Assembly (NCBI GenBank): GCA_015680685.1
Contig: MNCI01002977.1
Span: 302,296 to 366,295, forward strand
Direction: 5' to 3'
Source of the DNA: Gnetum montanum
Lineage: Eukaryota; Streptophyta; Gnetopsida; Gnetales; Gnetaceae
DNA length: 64,000 nucleotides
Positions 33,149 through 43,794 of the stretch are shown here, piece by piece (the stretch's first letter is position 1; each line of letters starts with the position of its first letter). The translations under genes and the position numbers were made by a program. Under the pieces are notes generated by a model. That model searched no databases. It was not told the origin of the DNA and worked only from the letters and a program-made list of their open reading frames with translations.

Positions 33149-34985
33149 ATGTTTTCTTCTTCTTGCAAGCCTAAACCATTGGTCCCAAAGGAATGCAAAG
33201 TGATATACACTCATCGAGATAAGTTTGTGCCAAATTTCACCTTCATCCTACATCAGGATGAATAGATGCGATGGCGTGATCTGGAGGGAAACATCATCTT
33301 GGCCCCCAATAGATCTATGCCTAGAATGCTATTTAAAACCCTTAAGAACTTGGGCATAGCAGATCTTCATGAGGAGTATGTTGTAAATGGATATGACACT
33401 CAAAAATACTATCCCATTGAAACACAACCTAAAAGAGATAAACATTAGGAGAAACTCCATGAAGCTACAAAGAGGAAACATTACACTAATCCTTTGTTCC
33501 TACTAGATCAAGAGGATGATGAGGGGCCTCCCCTGGAAGGTTTTCAACATAAAGATTCTCCACCCCCTATTACTAATGGAAAGGGTGTGAACCTAACATT
33601 GTAATCAACTATTCATAAACCAGGGTCAAGAAAGAGTGATAGCCAAGGTAGGAACTTGAGTAAACATCGCAGCAATAAAGGATCTAAGGATAGTAATCAT
33701 AATAAGCATAAGAGTGGTGGTAGACACCATAGTGGCGATGGTGGTTCACCTTCCTCTTCATCCTCTTCATTTGATTCCAAACATTCCTCTTCATCTAATG
33801 GTTCTCATGGAAGTCATCATTGAATAATCATGATGAAGGTGATCGATGAAATAACAATGACCATGAAGGCCACCAAAATCAAAGGGGTGGCCGAAAACAT
33901 CATCTTCATCATCAACACAATAATGATGATGAACCTTTATTGGAAACTTGAAGTATGCTCAATATTGTAGAGTTATTGGAAATCCAAACTAGGCATATGA
34001 AGGACAGCTGGATCAAGCACCTAGATATGAACAATATCACAAGATTTGAGGGGATACAATTTTGATCTGCAAACACATCTACAAGATTTTCAAGATGCCT
34101 ATGCCTTATAGAAAATTGAGAATGAGTGGCAAAAACTTGAGCTTTTCCCAAAGATACTCATTAAAAAAGCTAAAAGCTAGTGTTGGTCCTTAGAGCCAAA
34201 ATCTATTCACAGATAGAGTACCATGTGAGAATTATTCAATGAAAAATACTAGATGTACTCTAGAGTGTCAAATCTAAGAAGGAAAATCCAAGGCTAGAAA
34301 TAAGGAGCACATGAGCACTTGGATGCCACCATGGGCCGATATTATTCACTCATACACCGATGCCCTAGCCATGGTTATTCTCAAAGGGAACAACTTTACC
34401 ACATCATAGATAGGCTTAAAGTAGAAACTACAAGAACCCTTGGGATGTATGCCTAAGGAAGGTTGTCTAAAATGAGAGCTCATCAGATCCAAAGGCTAGT
34501 TGAGTAGGTAGCAAAAAAAGAAGATGAGCTACAAAATATGGAAAGTGCTAAAAAATATAACAAGGACCCTTCCATTAGAAAATGAGAGGTTTGATTTTGT
34601 GACAAGGAGGAGTCACAACTTGATGAAGTGATGAACAGAAAGACCTTGCCCATCCAAAAATTTGTTTATGATATTTTAGCCAAGGTTGATAAGTTATGGG
34701 ACTCTTTGGATGAAAAGTTTTAGACTGATTTAAAGATTTCCAAAGAATCCATAGAGTAAAATAGTGATCATAATCATAGATGGCGAAAATAAGCTAAATG
34801 TTCTTACCAAAGAGGTAAGGGCAAAGCTATTGTAGTAGAGGAAGTTTCAAAGTTTGACTCTAATGATGAAACTAAATGTGACATCTATCAGTATGAACAT
34901 CCAAAGGGATGTTGCCCTATGGTGTCACACATACAAGAGTCTAGAGTGTACACATTGAATCCTCACCTAGCATGTAGGCAAGCTT
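33149..34985 (+). pseudogene. Element D2 gag
   Basis: ATG at 33149 opens MFSSSCKPK. VPNFTFILHQDE matches A gag, then TAG at 33263-33265 replaces the Gln found in A. The frame continues as MRWRDLEGNI to 33448. The capsid core (33990-34200) is split by frameshifts. The KTLPIQKF and DKLWDSLDE blocks (34640-34710) and a knuckle-like CDIYQYEHPKGCC (34880-34916) follow the order in A. Confidence 0.82.
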
Positions 34986-35039
34986 GAAGATGATTACCTT
35001 AACCTCAAGGTAGTCCAAGATAGTTCTACTAGCAACAAA

Positions 35040-35900
35040 AAGCTTACTACCCAAGTGGAACTCCTCCACAACAATATGAACAATACCAACAATGGTATTA
35101 ACCACAATCATGGGGAATGCCACCACCAGGGTAGTAGTACCCTTATAGGCAACCAGATCCATACGAGTACTATGTTCAGCAACCTGTCTCCCTTAGAAGT
35201 TTTGCAAATCATGCATCATTTTAGCATCACTATTACCCTTTAGAGTATCACTGAACACATTCACCATCTACTCAAGGGGAAAACCCATATCTGTATCATG
35301 ATCATCCATCACATCCCTTTTCACTTACACCTACACCTTCAACTTAGTTACCTCCTACTCCATTCATGCAAGGTGAAATTCCTCCACAGCCACAACAACG
35401 AAATGCTACAAGGGCTATACAATCACAAAGATCAAGGAAACAACCTTTCTTCTGGCCTAGTAATGCTTTTCAGCCCTCACAACCTACTTTGGCTAATTTC
35501 CTTGCATCTCTAGCATCATCATCCTTTACATCAAATACCTTTGAGTGCCCTTCAAACTAAGTGCCACCAAGGACTCGCACTATAATGTTAACCCATGCTA
35601 TTTCTGATTGGATTAAGGCTGAAAACCTTCCTACAAAAAAATCTGATTCAATAAGTCCACTCATTTATCTATAGATTGCTAGACAAGAGTCATGCAAAGC
35701 TCTTCTTGACTTTGATTCTAGAGTTAACCTCATATCCCATGATATGTACAAGGCCTAGAACCTACCACCCCTTAAGAATAGCAACATCTATTTAGAATTG
35801 GTAGATTAGTTGATTACTATCCCTTTGGGATTAGTAGAAGACATTGTGACCATAATATGGTGGTGGTCCTATCCTACTACAATAATTAAAGGAGAAACTT
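35040..35900 (+). pseudogene. Element D2 gag tail and protease remnant
   Basis: An open stretch of Pro/Gln/Ser-rich sequence (35366-35560) is followed by protease. LLDFDSRVNLIS at 35703 corresponds to LLDSGSRVNLIS in A. The DSG triad is mutated to DFD, so the enzyme is inactive. PLGLVEDIVTI near 35830 is the last match before sequence jumps to RNase H. Confidence 0.75.
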
Positions 35901-35904
35901 GTAG

Positions 35905-36350
35905 AAACACCAATCCTATGAGCACTAGATTGGTTCAAACCATTCCATATTATGATAGATGCATCTAACTATGCTTTGGGGGCTATGCTCATGTAGATGG
36001 ATTATAAGAAACATCCATATTATATCCACTACACTAGCTAAAGCATTGTGGGATCACAGTTAAACTACACCACTATGGAAAAAGAATTAATGAAAATGGT
36101 GTATTAGCTAGAAAATTTTAGACATTATGTGATAGGTTACAAAGTGTTTATGCATAAAAACCATAGTGCAATTCACTTCCTCATGAATAAGTTGATGGTG
36201 AGCCCTCATGTTATATGGTGGCTTGTGATCTTGCAAGAATTTGATCTTACTATGATAGATAAAAAAGGAACCAAGAATGTGGTTGCTAACCACCTCTCTT
36301 ACTTAAGATGGTATAACAAAGAGGAGGAGAGCCCACAATTTGATTAGTTT
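35905..36350 (+). pseudogene. Element D2 RNase H (RT core deleted)
   Basis: IMIDASNYALGAML begins the gypsy RNase H, followed by TMEKELMKMVY and a frame from 36129 with HKNHSAIHFLMNK. It ends with NVVANHLSYL. No YVDD-containing RT palm lies between protease and this domain. About 50 nt separate the last protease match from sequence normally found at the RT-RNase H joint, so RT was lost by deletion. Confidence 0.82.
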
Positions 36351-36539
36351 CCAGATGAACTCCTCTATACTAGAGCAATAAATGAACAAATGCCTAAAAA
36401 AGTAATATGGTTTAATGACATCCTCACATATCTTCTTAGTTAAGAGATGCCACAAGACTTGGATTTTAGGAAAAACAAAAATTTCTTCATTAGGCCAAAT
36501 ACTTCATGGAAATTAATAGATACCTTTCCAAGGTGTGTG

Positions 36540-37720
36540 CCAATAGCCTGATCTGTTGGTGTGTCCATGATGAAGATTAACTATGTGTTCTCCAAGATGC
36601 TCATGAAGGACCTTGTAAAGGCCAATAAGTAGGGAGACACATAGCCATAAAAATCCTGATGGCAGGATACTATTGGCCTATAATCTTCAAGGATGTCCTT
36701 TAGTTCATCAAGTCTTATGAACATTATCAACATGATGGGGGGATGACCGCTTGCATGGAAGGTCCTCAATAGTGGATTCAACCACTGGAACCTTTCGATA
36801 TATGGGGTGTTGACTTCATGGGTTCCATCACACCCATGTCTAATGGGAATGTGTATATTATAGTAGTAGTTGACTACTACATAAAATGGGTAGAAGTAGT
36901 AGCTGTTACTAATTGTACATCATCCACTACTATCAAATTTATATAACAAAATATTGTGAATAGGTTTGGGGTGCCACATTCATTAATTTCTGATAATGGA
37001 ACTCATTTTACAAGTGCCACATTTAGAAAATTAATGCAACACTTGGGGGTAGAACATAAATTAACAACACCTTACCACACCCAAGCCAATGGTTAAGTAG
37101 AGGTAACCAACCGGGAGATTACAAAAATACTAACATGAACCATTAGAAAATATAAGAAGGACTAAAGTACAAAACTTAACGATGCTCTTTGGGCTTATCA
37201 CTTAACTTGGAAATTTTCTATTGGATATTCTCCCTATGAGTTAGTGTATGGAAAACTTCCAACACTTCTGCTTCAATTTGAGCTCCATACACTCTCAATA
37301 GCCTGTGATCTAAACCTTGACCTAAGTTTAACGTAGAAGGAAAAATTGATCAATATGAACGTTCTAGATGAGAATCGCTTGGTGGCCCTATCCTTGAATA
37401 AGGTGAATAAGGCATTCAACAAGTAGCATCATGACCTTAGAATCAAGAAAGTAAAAATTCAACCTAAAGATAAGGTTCTTTACTAGGACCCCACACATGT
37501 ACCCCAAAAGACAAAATTCCAAACATTGTGGAAGGGACCTTATATAATTGATCAAACCTTTCACTCTTAGGCCATAATAATTTACCAATCTGATAGCCCA
37601 AATAAAAAGCAGTTAGTCAATATCCAATAAGTCAAACCTTTTCTAGAACCAAGATAGGCCAGTGTAACTAGCACCTCACCAAATGAACATCCACATTCTA
37701 TTTTTCGGATCTCCTCCCTC
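36540..37720 (+). pseudogene. Element D2 integrase
   Basis: The HHCC N-domain is degraded (HEGPCK...GRH, one Cys pair lost). The core has all three acidic residues: Asp in GVDFMG (36812-36814), Asp in SDNGTHF (36992-36994) and Glu in the QANG motif (37100-37102). Stops include TAA at a Gln codon (37094-37096). The C-terminal domain runs to about 37620. It is the reference copy for the interrupted D1 integrase. Confidence 0.88.
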
Positions 37721-37726
37721 CAACTT

Positions 37727-37740
37727 AGTTGTGGGGGAGA
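37727..37740 (+). other. Internal polypurine-tract-like motif (element D2)
   Basis: TAGTTGTGGGGGAG just after integrase. The true PPT at 59879-59892 reads TAGTTGTGGGGGTA, twelve identical bases. It could act as a second plus-strand primer, as central PPTs do in some retroelements, but this is untested. Confidence 0.68.
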
Positions 37741-39780
37741 TGGCCATCCATGCTGACCATTACCATGGCCTCTTAATTTTTCTACCTTTTTTTTTCATGT
37801 TTTTTGATTTTATAAATTTTTGATTTTCAAATTTTACACCATCTTTAGTACCTTTAAACCTTCTTGATTAATTTACACTTTCTTATATATTTTACCTTAT
37901 TTTTTTCTTTTGTTTCTTTTGTTTAAGTGTGATATTTTCTCATTTTTGCTAATAAATTTGCTTTATTATCATAGGACACAATGCTGCTGTTGCTATTTAC
38001 TAATGATGGTTTATGCTTAATGAGTGATTGTTGATGTCTGGTTTCAATTTTTGAATTCTAATGTTTGATGACTTTGGCATGGTTTATTTTTCATGGAATA
38101 AGTTGTGAGTCCATGTCATCCACCCATCCAATGAACTCTATGGTTTTCCTTGTTTTGGGAATTTGACATCCCTTTTCCTTAAAAGAAATTTTAATCAATC
38201 AGTGACCTTGGTAGTTCTAGAGTTAGGAAGGATCCAAAGGTTCATAAAGGGTGTGACTTTAAGGAGACTCAATATTCCTTTTACCCTTCTTCTTGCTTGA
38301 GTGCTTGAGTGTTTTTCGTGAACTTCTTACCATTCCATACCATCTAATGATAGGAAGACAAAAGACATTGTTGGATGGTGTGGTTTCAATCATTCAAAAA
38401 AATAAAAATAAAAATAAAAAATGGTGGAAATTCAAAGAACACCCCTTGGACAAATAAAATGGCTACAAGAATTGGTTATGGGACTCAAATAGCCCTATGT
38501 CTAACAGTCCCCTCTAACTAAGGCCCTCTTTCTCTCATTTCCTACTTCTCCTTCTCTCTTTGGAATGGTGGTTGTTTTGTGAAAGCACTCTTGTGTCTCA
38601 AGTGAGTGGATTAGTCTTAAAGTGATGATGTGAAGTCACTGAAAGTGGATGGTTTTGGTCTAGACTGAGGATGGAACTTCTTGGGTCATTTTAACCACAA
38701 ATTCTACAAGGAACTTATTATGACCTCAATTTGGAACTCCATTCTACCTTCTCTACCATCCATCCATGCTATTGTAACTCACCTCACTACTAGGTTCTAT
38801 GTTATGCCCTATGTCTTAGTCTGATATGTTTTCGATTCTTAAGTGGATTCTTTCGGGTTGGTCCTTAACTTGTCATGATCATTAAATTGACTATGGGGCC
38901 CATGGACTCCTTAGTTGAGGTTATGCAAGGGCAAAAAATCCATGAGCCTACTATGGGAAGGACCCACTTGCATAGCTTTTATCTTGATTAGTTAAGGTTC
39001 CTTACCTTGGACATTGCTACAATCCTATATTTCATATTTTTCATTGTGTAAACTACTTAGTACTCCTTAATCTTTCATTACATTCATCCATTAAATCAAT
39101 TTTTTCCCATTTTTTCAAATTTATAAACTTCAACATCCTCTTCTCATGATTTCATACTTTTCTTGGTCTTCTAAGCTTTCATTTGACCCCAATTTCATCA
39201 AAACATTCCTTGTATTTTGAAAGTTTGATCAAAGTTAATAGAAGTCAATGGTGGTTAATAACTACATCGATGAGGCCTTGTCAATGCAACCAATTGTGTC
39301 AACAAGGCCTCATTGACGTATTGTAAAAATACTATATATACTATTGGACACACTGGAATTTTTTACAATTTTCTTATAACACACAGGGAATATTTGCAAT
39401 TTTTTAGGGCCCATAACTTTCAAACCGTTTATCCAAATCACTCCATTTTTTGATCTTGCAATTATCGAAGTTAAGATCTTTATTGTGGGGGCCACAAAGC
39501 TTAAGGTTTCTAATGAAATTTTTTAAATTTTTTTTATCTTTCCCTAAGGGTTAGTAACCTTAACAACATAAAAATATCAACTCTTTTGACAATTAACCCT
39601 TTCAAAAACCTCTAAAATAATTTAACAAAGGTAATGCATAAATAAAAATAACAATTGAGTTAATTACATTAGCCATTATCATAAGTTAGCCAAGTGTAAC
39701 TACCCTCAAGAGTTAATATGTCCTAGTTTTTTAAAGGTTACACAATGATTGCTAATCCATGATCTTATTATGATTACAAA
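37741..39780 (+). other. Element D2 spacer between integrase and env-like region
   Basis: AT-rich and non-coding, parallel to D1 21734-23760. Near its end are two GAGGCCT-centred palindromic units (39267-39284 and 39299-39318) and TATATATA (39333-39340). Confidence 0.7.
39266..39340 (+). promoter_or_regulatory. Internal palindrome plus TATA module (element D2)
   Basis: TCGATGAGGCCTTGTCAA and GTCAACAAGGCCTCATTGAC, then TATATATA. The arrangement and sequence parallel the U3 array of the 3' LTR of D2 (59917-60014 plus TATA at 60023). D1 has a one-unit version at 23272. It may serve as a promoter for the env-like region. Confidence 0.6.
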
Positions 39781-41577
39781 TGACACCCAAACAAAAGAAT
39801 CTATAGGAAGGAGAACCCTCGCAATCACGAGAGAAATAACCCAGAGTTGGAAGGGGCTAGTAGGAACAAGGCCAAGAACAACAAGAGGAAATCCATGTAA
39901 TGGGACCTCTTCGTGAGGAGCTCAAAGTGGAATCTGTTTGACAGATTCTAGAGGAAGAAGTGCCTACCAAATAATTGCAACAAGGAGAAGTGCCTGGACT
40001 TGGGCTAAGGCTTGAGGTCACTCTAATTCAAGCTTACCTAGACATCATCAAGTCCCAAGAAATTCAAAGATCAATTCTTTAAGAGATAAACTTCAAGCCA
40101 TTTTTGGAAAAAGATCTAGAGGATGTCAAGACACAATTGCAAACCTCTCCCACGTGGCTAGTCATCACATCTAGTGGGGAATGGTACATGGGAGAGACAT
40201 ATCTCTTCTAGAATAGCAAAAGGCCAAGGTTTATTGTAAAAATCAAGGACATTCAAGTGTCCTACTCAGAAGAAGCTATTGCATAGGCATTAGGGTTGCC
40301 AGACAATGGAACAAAATTGGCAAAAATATCAACCAAAGGCAATCCTAAGGTAAAAAGGGAATGAGCCCAATGATGCTGCACGGTGGACCGTAAGGAGTAT
40401 GGTGCACTCACATTATTGGAGCTATTTTATTTTAAGATTGTGGCCTATCACCTCAATCCAACAGTGAGGCCAAGCAAGGTAACTACTTTCTCTACTTGAG
40501 CATGTGCCACTCTAAGCAAAAAATTTCCCATTAACCTTCCACAACTAATTTATTTGGAGATCAAGAAGTGCTTTAAGGAGAATGAACGTGGAAGGAAGAC
40601 CCTATCCTTTCCATGCTTTATCAGAAAAATTTGCAAAAGGGTAGGCATTGTTTGCTATTCTAATGATACTCTCAAGCATGTTTCCTTAGCCTCATGGGTA
40701 ACAATCATTAAGGATAAGACATCAATAACCACTTACGAAGAAGAACTACTACCACCACTAGCCACTCAGGAGACAACACTAGAGGCCTGCATAGTCCTTG
40801 AATGTTTGTGTCAAATTTTAGAATAGCGCTTGAGTGAACAAGAGTGACAAGTAGGAACAATTTGAGTGGATCCATCTATGTATCGACTAGTGATGAGTTA
40901 CCTTAATGAGGTGGCCTAAACAATTAGCTAGATGAAGAGAGGCGGTTCCATTTTCACTACCTTAAGAATGTAGCTACCTTCAAAGTTGGATCCCAATGCT
41001 CAAGAGGTAACAGTGTCATTAGCAACACATTATCTATTCCCAGAAATCTCTAGGAATGATTTCACTTTCTCAATGAGGTTGGAAGAAGGTGAAGAGGCAA
41101 CTATCTTGGTGATGTAGCACCAAGGGTAGGAGATAGCAATAGAAGTTGTAGCTAACCATGTAACTAAAGCATTGAATGTGCTTGCAGTGTCTATACTAGA
41201 TATATCTACACTCCAAGATGTGCAAACATCAATAGGCATGGTCAGTGAGAAATTAAATGTAGCCCAGCATGAACAGTTATGGAATGACTAGTAGGAACTA
41301 CGCAACTGACTCTAGATATCTTTAATCTCCTAGATAACATCACCTAATCGGAGTTGCTAAATGCAAGGGGTAGATGCATCATTTTGGAAGGAAAACTAAA
41401 AATAGCCCAAGAGAAAAATCAACACTTGGCCATGAAGGTTGCTAAACTTCATTCTTGACTTGCAAAACAAGTAATCCTCAGCCTGGCAATGATAAGAGAT
41501 GAAGCTATAAAATAACTTCAAGAATGATTTTAAAATATTGAGGATGAAGTAGTAATGGCCATCTTCAAACAGTCCAT
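39781..41577 (+). pseudogene. Env-like third ORF region of element D2, 5' part
   Basis: In mixed frames, EWYMGETYLF (about 40180), VKIKDIQVSY, and VAYHLNPTVRPSKVTTF (about 40440) precede an open frame 40554-40826 with SFPCFIRKICKRVGIV and a Glu/Pro/Thr-rich end. The order resembles the env-like ORF of Athila elements and the PF20167 plant transposon protein family. Several stops make it a pseudogene. It is split at 41577 by C and continues at 58912. Confidence 0.62.
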
Positions 41578-41870
41578 TGAAACACCATAAAATTTCAAGA
41601 CCCTCATGCCTCGCTAGGATCTTGGAATTTAGGCAAGGACTTCCACAAGTGTAACATCATAAAAATTTGGCAGGAAAATGCAAGCGCTAAGGTTAGGCTA
41701 TTCAGTTTAGCAATTTTTCTATCTTTAGAGCTGATAGGCCTGATGGACTCTCTGTCTTGTCCACTTGGACAATTCACCTGACTGATAGTCTACTCAGAAA
41801 ATATGCCAGGATTTTTCGAAAGTTTTTGGGATAACCAAAGTTGTTTGGAAAGTTTTCTACTGAAGAAGTT

Positions 41871-42400
41871 TGCTATGCTACACTACGCTATGTAGCATAG
41901 CAAGCCTCAAAGGATATTTTCTCAAGCATCTAAGTGCGAACTAATAGAATCATTTCGAGACAAGTCAAAATTTAGTCAACACAAGTCACTACGCTATGCT
42001 ATTCTAGCTAGCATAGCACAGCGTAGCAAAGGCAAAGCAGAAACTCCTAGCTTACCAAATGATTCCAATAAGAAAGTTGCACTCGAAAAACACTCCAGCC
42101 TCCAAAACTGGTTGCCTTGTTTAGCACCAAGCCTTGAGCAAAGTTTCTTACTAGAAGATGGCATATTGAACAAAAAGGTAGGATACGTTGGCTACTATCC
42201 TACGCTATGCTACATAGCGTAGCATAGTGTAGAAAGAATGTAAAAGTAGCAAGGGTGTTTCAAATGTAAGTTCAACAAGTTCAAGGGCTTCCTAAATTTG
42301 TAGTTGTTAACACAACTATAGACAAATGTTTCTAGCTTCAGCATAAGTTCTAGTCGAAACCAGTGGCTACGCTATGCTATGCTATGTAGCGTAGCACAAC
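41871..42400 (+). repeat. U3 hairpin cluster (element C 5' LTR)
   Basis: TGCTATGCTACA (41871-41882) pairs with TGTAGCATAGCA (41891-41902), a 12-bp perfect stem. TACGCTATG pairs with CATAGCGTA at 42201-42221. GCTACGCTA (42366-42374) pairs with TAGCGTAGC (42387-42395). Same position as the clusters in B, and repeated at about 57360-57900 in the 3' LTR. Confidence 0.85.
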
Positions 42401-42819
42401 GTAGCAAGTAGCCAGTTACACTACACAGCATGAGTAACGCAACATTGGTACAAAACATCAAGACATCTTTGGGTAGTTCTAGAACTTGTAGACATGAATC
42501 TTCTTCATTTTAGCATCTCCTTGGTGGATTTAGCAATTTCACTCCATCTTGCACATCCCCTAGTTAGCTCCCAAAAAACATTGTTCCGACGCTTGACCCT
42601 GCTCGTAAGAGCAGAGAAGACATATTCCTAGAGTGTAAGCTTCATTTTTGATTACATTATTAGCACACTGATCTTGGCACATCTAGTCCCAAAGGCATAA
42701 TCACAGTGTATCCAAGTTCATGAATAGCATTGCATACCTACACAGTACGGGCACGTCAGCATCTCGTGGGGTCTAGGACACATGGAATCTAGGCCTTATT
42801 TCTCTGCTTCTCTTGGTCC

Positions 42820-42827
42820 TATAAATA
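42820..42827 (+). promoter_or_regulatory. TATA box of element C 5' LTR
   Basis: TATAAATA, followed by ACCCC. The matching box of the 3' LTR is at 58303-58310. It is the likely promoter of the sense transcript of C. Confidence 0.74.
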
Positions 42828-43417
42828 CCCCAACGAACAACACTCAAAGGTTAGCTGTTTTGTTAAAAGAGTTGGCATTTTTTTGCATTGACAAGAGTGG
42901 TTGGCTTGTTGGAATTTTTGCATTGGTTGGTTGGCTTCTTGATTAGTTTCTTAGCAAACAAAGTTAGCTTCTTGTTGCATTTGGCTTTTAAGTTGGCTCT
43001 TAGAAGGCATAGTTGACATTTTTCTAGAGTGCTTGAGTTACCTTTGAGTCAGCAATGCATCTCTGGCGTTGTATAACCTCTTTTACACCTTTCAAACAAG
43101 GCAAAGAATCGAATCCACAATCTTGGGGTGATGCATTTTCTTACCTGAGTTTTTTTTACTATTTCTTTACTATTATTGTTCTTTTGCATCATTTCCTTTA
43201 TTTATTGATCATCGAGTTACCTTGCATGTCTCACCCTCGAAATGACGTTTACATAAGGTTAAGATACACCAACTAAGTTTGTGTCTGATCGACCAGACTG
43301 TTCAGGGTGCCCCATTTCCATTTTCTCCAGCATGGCCCTCACACAGATCCAGGGTTAAACTATTTTCCTAGAAACCTCTTGGTGTTCCAGTTGTTGATGT
43401 TTTCAGTTATAGTTTTT

Positions 43418-43435
43418 GGCGCTAAAAGGAGGGCC
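43418..43435 (+). other. Element C primer binding site
   Basis: TGGCGCTAAAAGGAGGGC, five bases after the LTR end, parallel to the B site at 12594-12611. The primer tRNA is not identified. Confidence 0.78.
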
Positions 43436-43794
43436 TTTTGGTGCCTTTTTTGTGTCCCACGGGTAGTCCTGCATGCTCTTTGTACCTTGTCATGCACTAG
43501 CATAAATGTGACATCATTTTGTGGTTGTTTACACATCATGTGGTGTAGATTGGTTACTACAATGGTTCCCTTGGAATCTAGTAGGATGAAAAGCCTTCGA
43601 TCTCCTCTTGATTTCTGTGTTTCCTAGTTTGCGATTTCCCTTTTTCACTATGGAAGATGATTCCAACAACCATCGTTGTTTCCAGCTCGAGCCTTGAGGC
43701 TCCTTTCTCAGCCCAAAGCACCATGGGTGCTAAGCAGCCATCTAGCCTGATGCTGGTGCCACACCAATCCCTTAGGGTTTGACACTTATCACAT
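43436..43794 (+). other. Element C leader
   Basis: Holds one copy (about 43470-43640) of the sequence that is tandemly repeated six times in the leader of B, recognisable by GTGTAGATTGGTTACTACAATGGTTCC and neighbouring blocks in shorter form. No gene. Confidence 0.6.

Larger units (their letters stand above)
41578..43412 (+). repeat. Element C 5' LTR (1,835 bp)
   Basis: Aligned with 57068-58906 throughout. U3 carries hairpin-forming GCTACGCTA-type repeats. TATAAATA is at 42820-42827, and the R-U5 part contains the GTTGTATAACCTC and CTCCAGCATGGCCCTCACA blocks. Confidence 0.93.
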
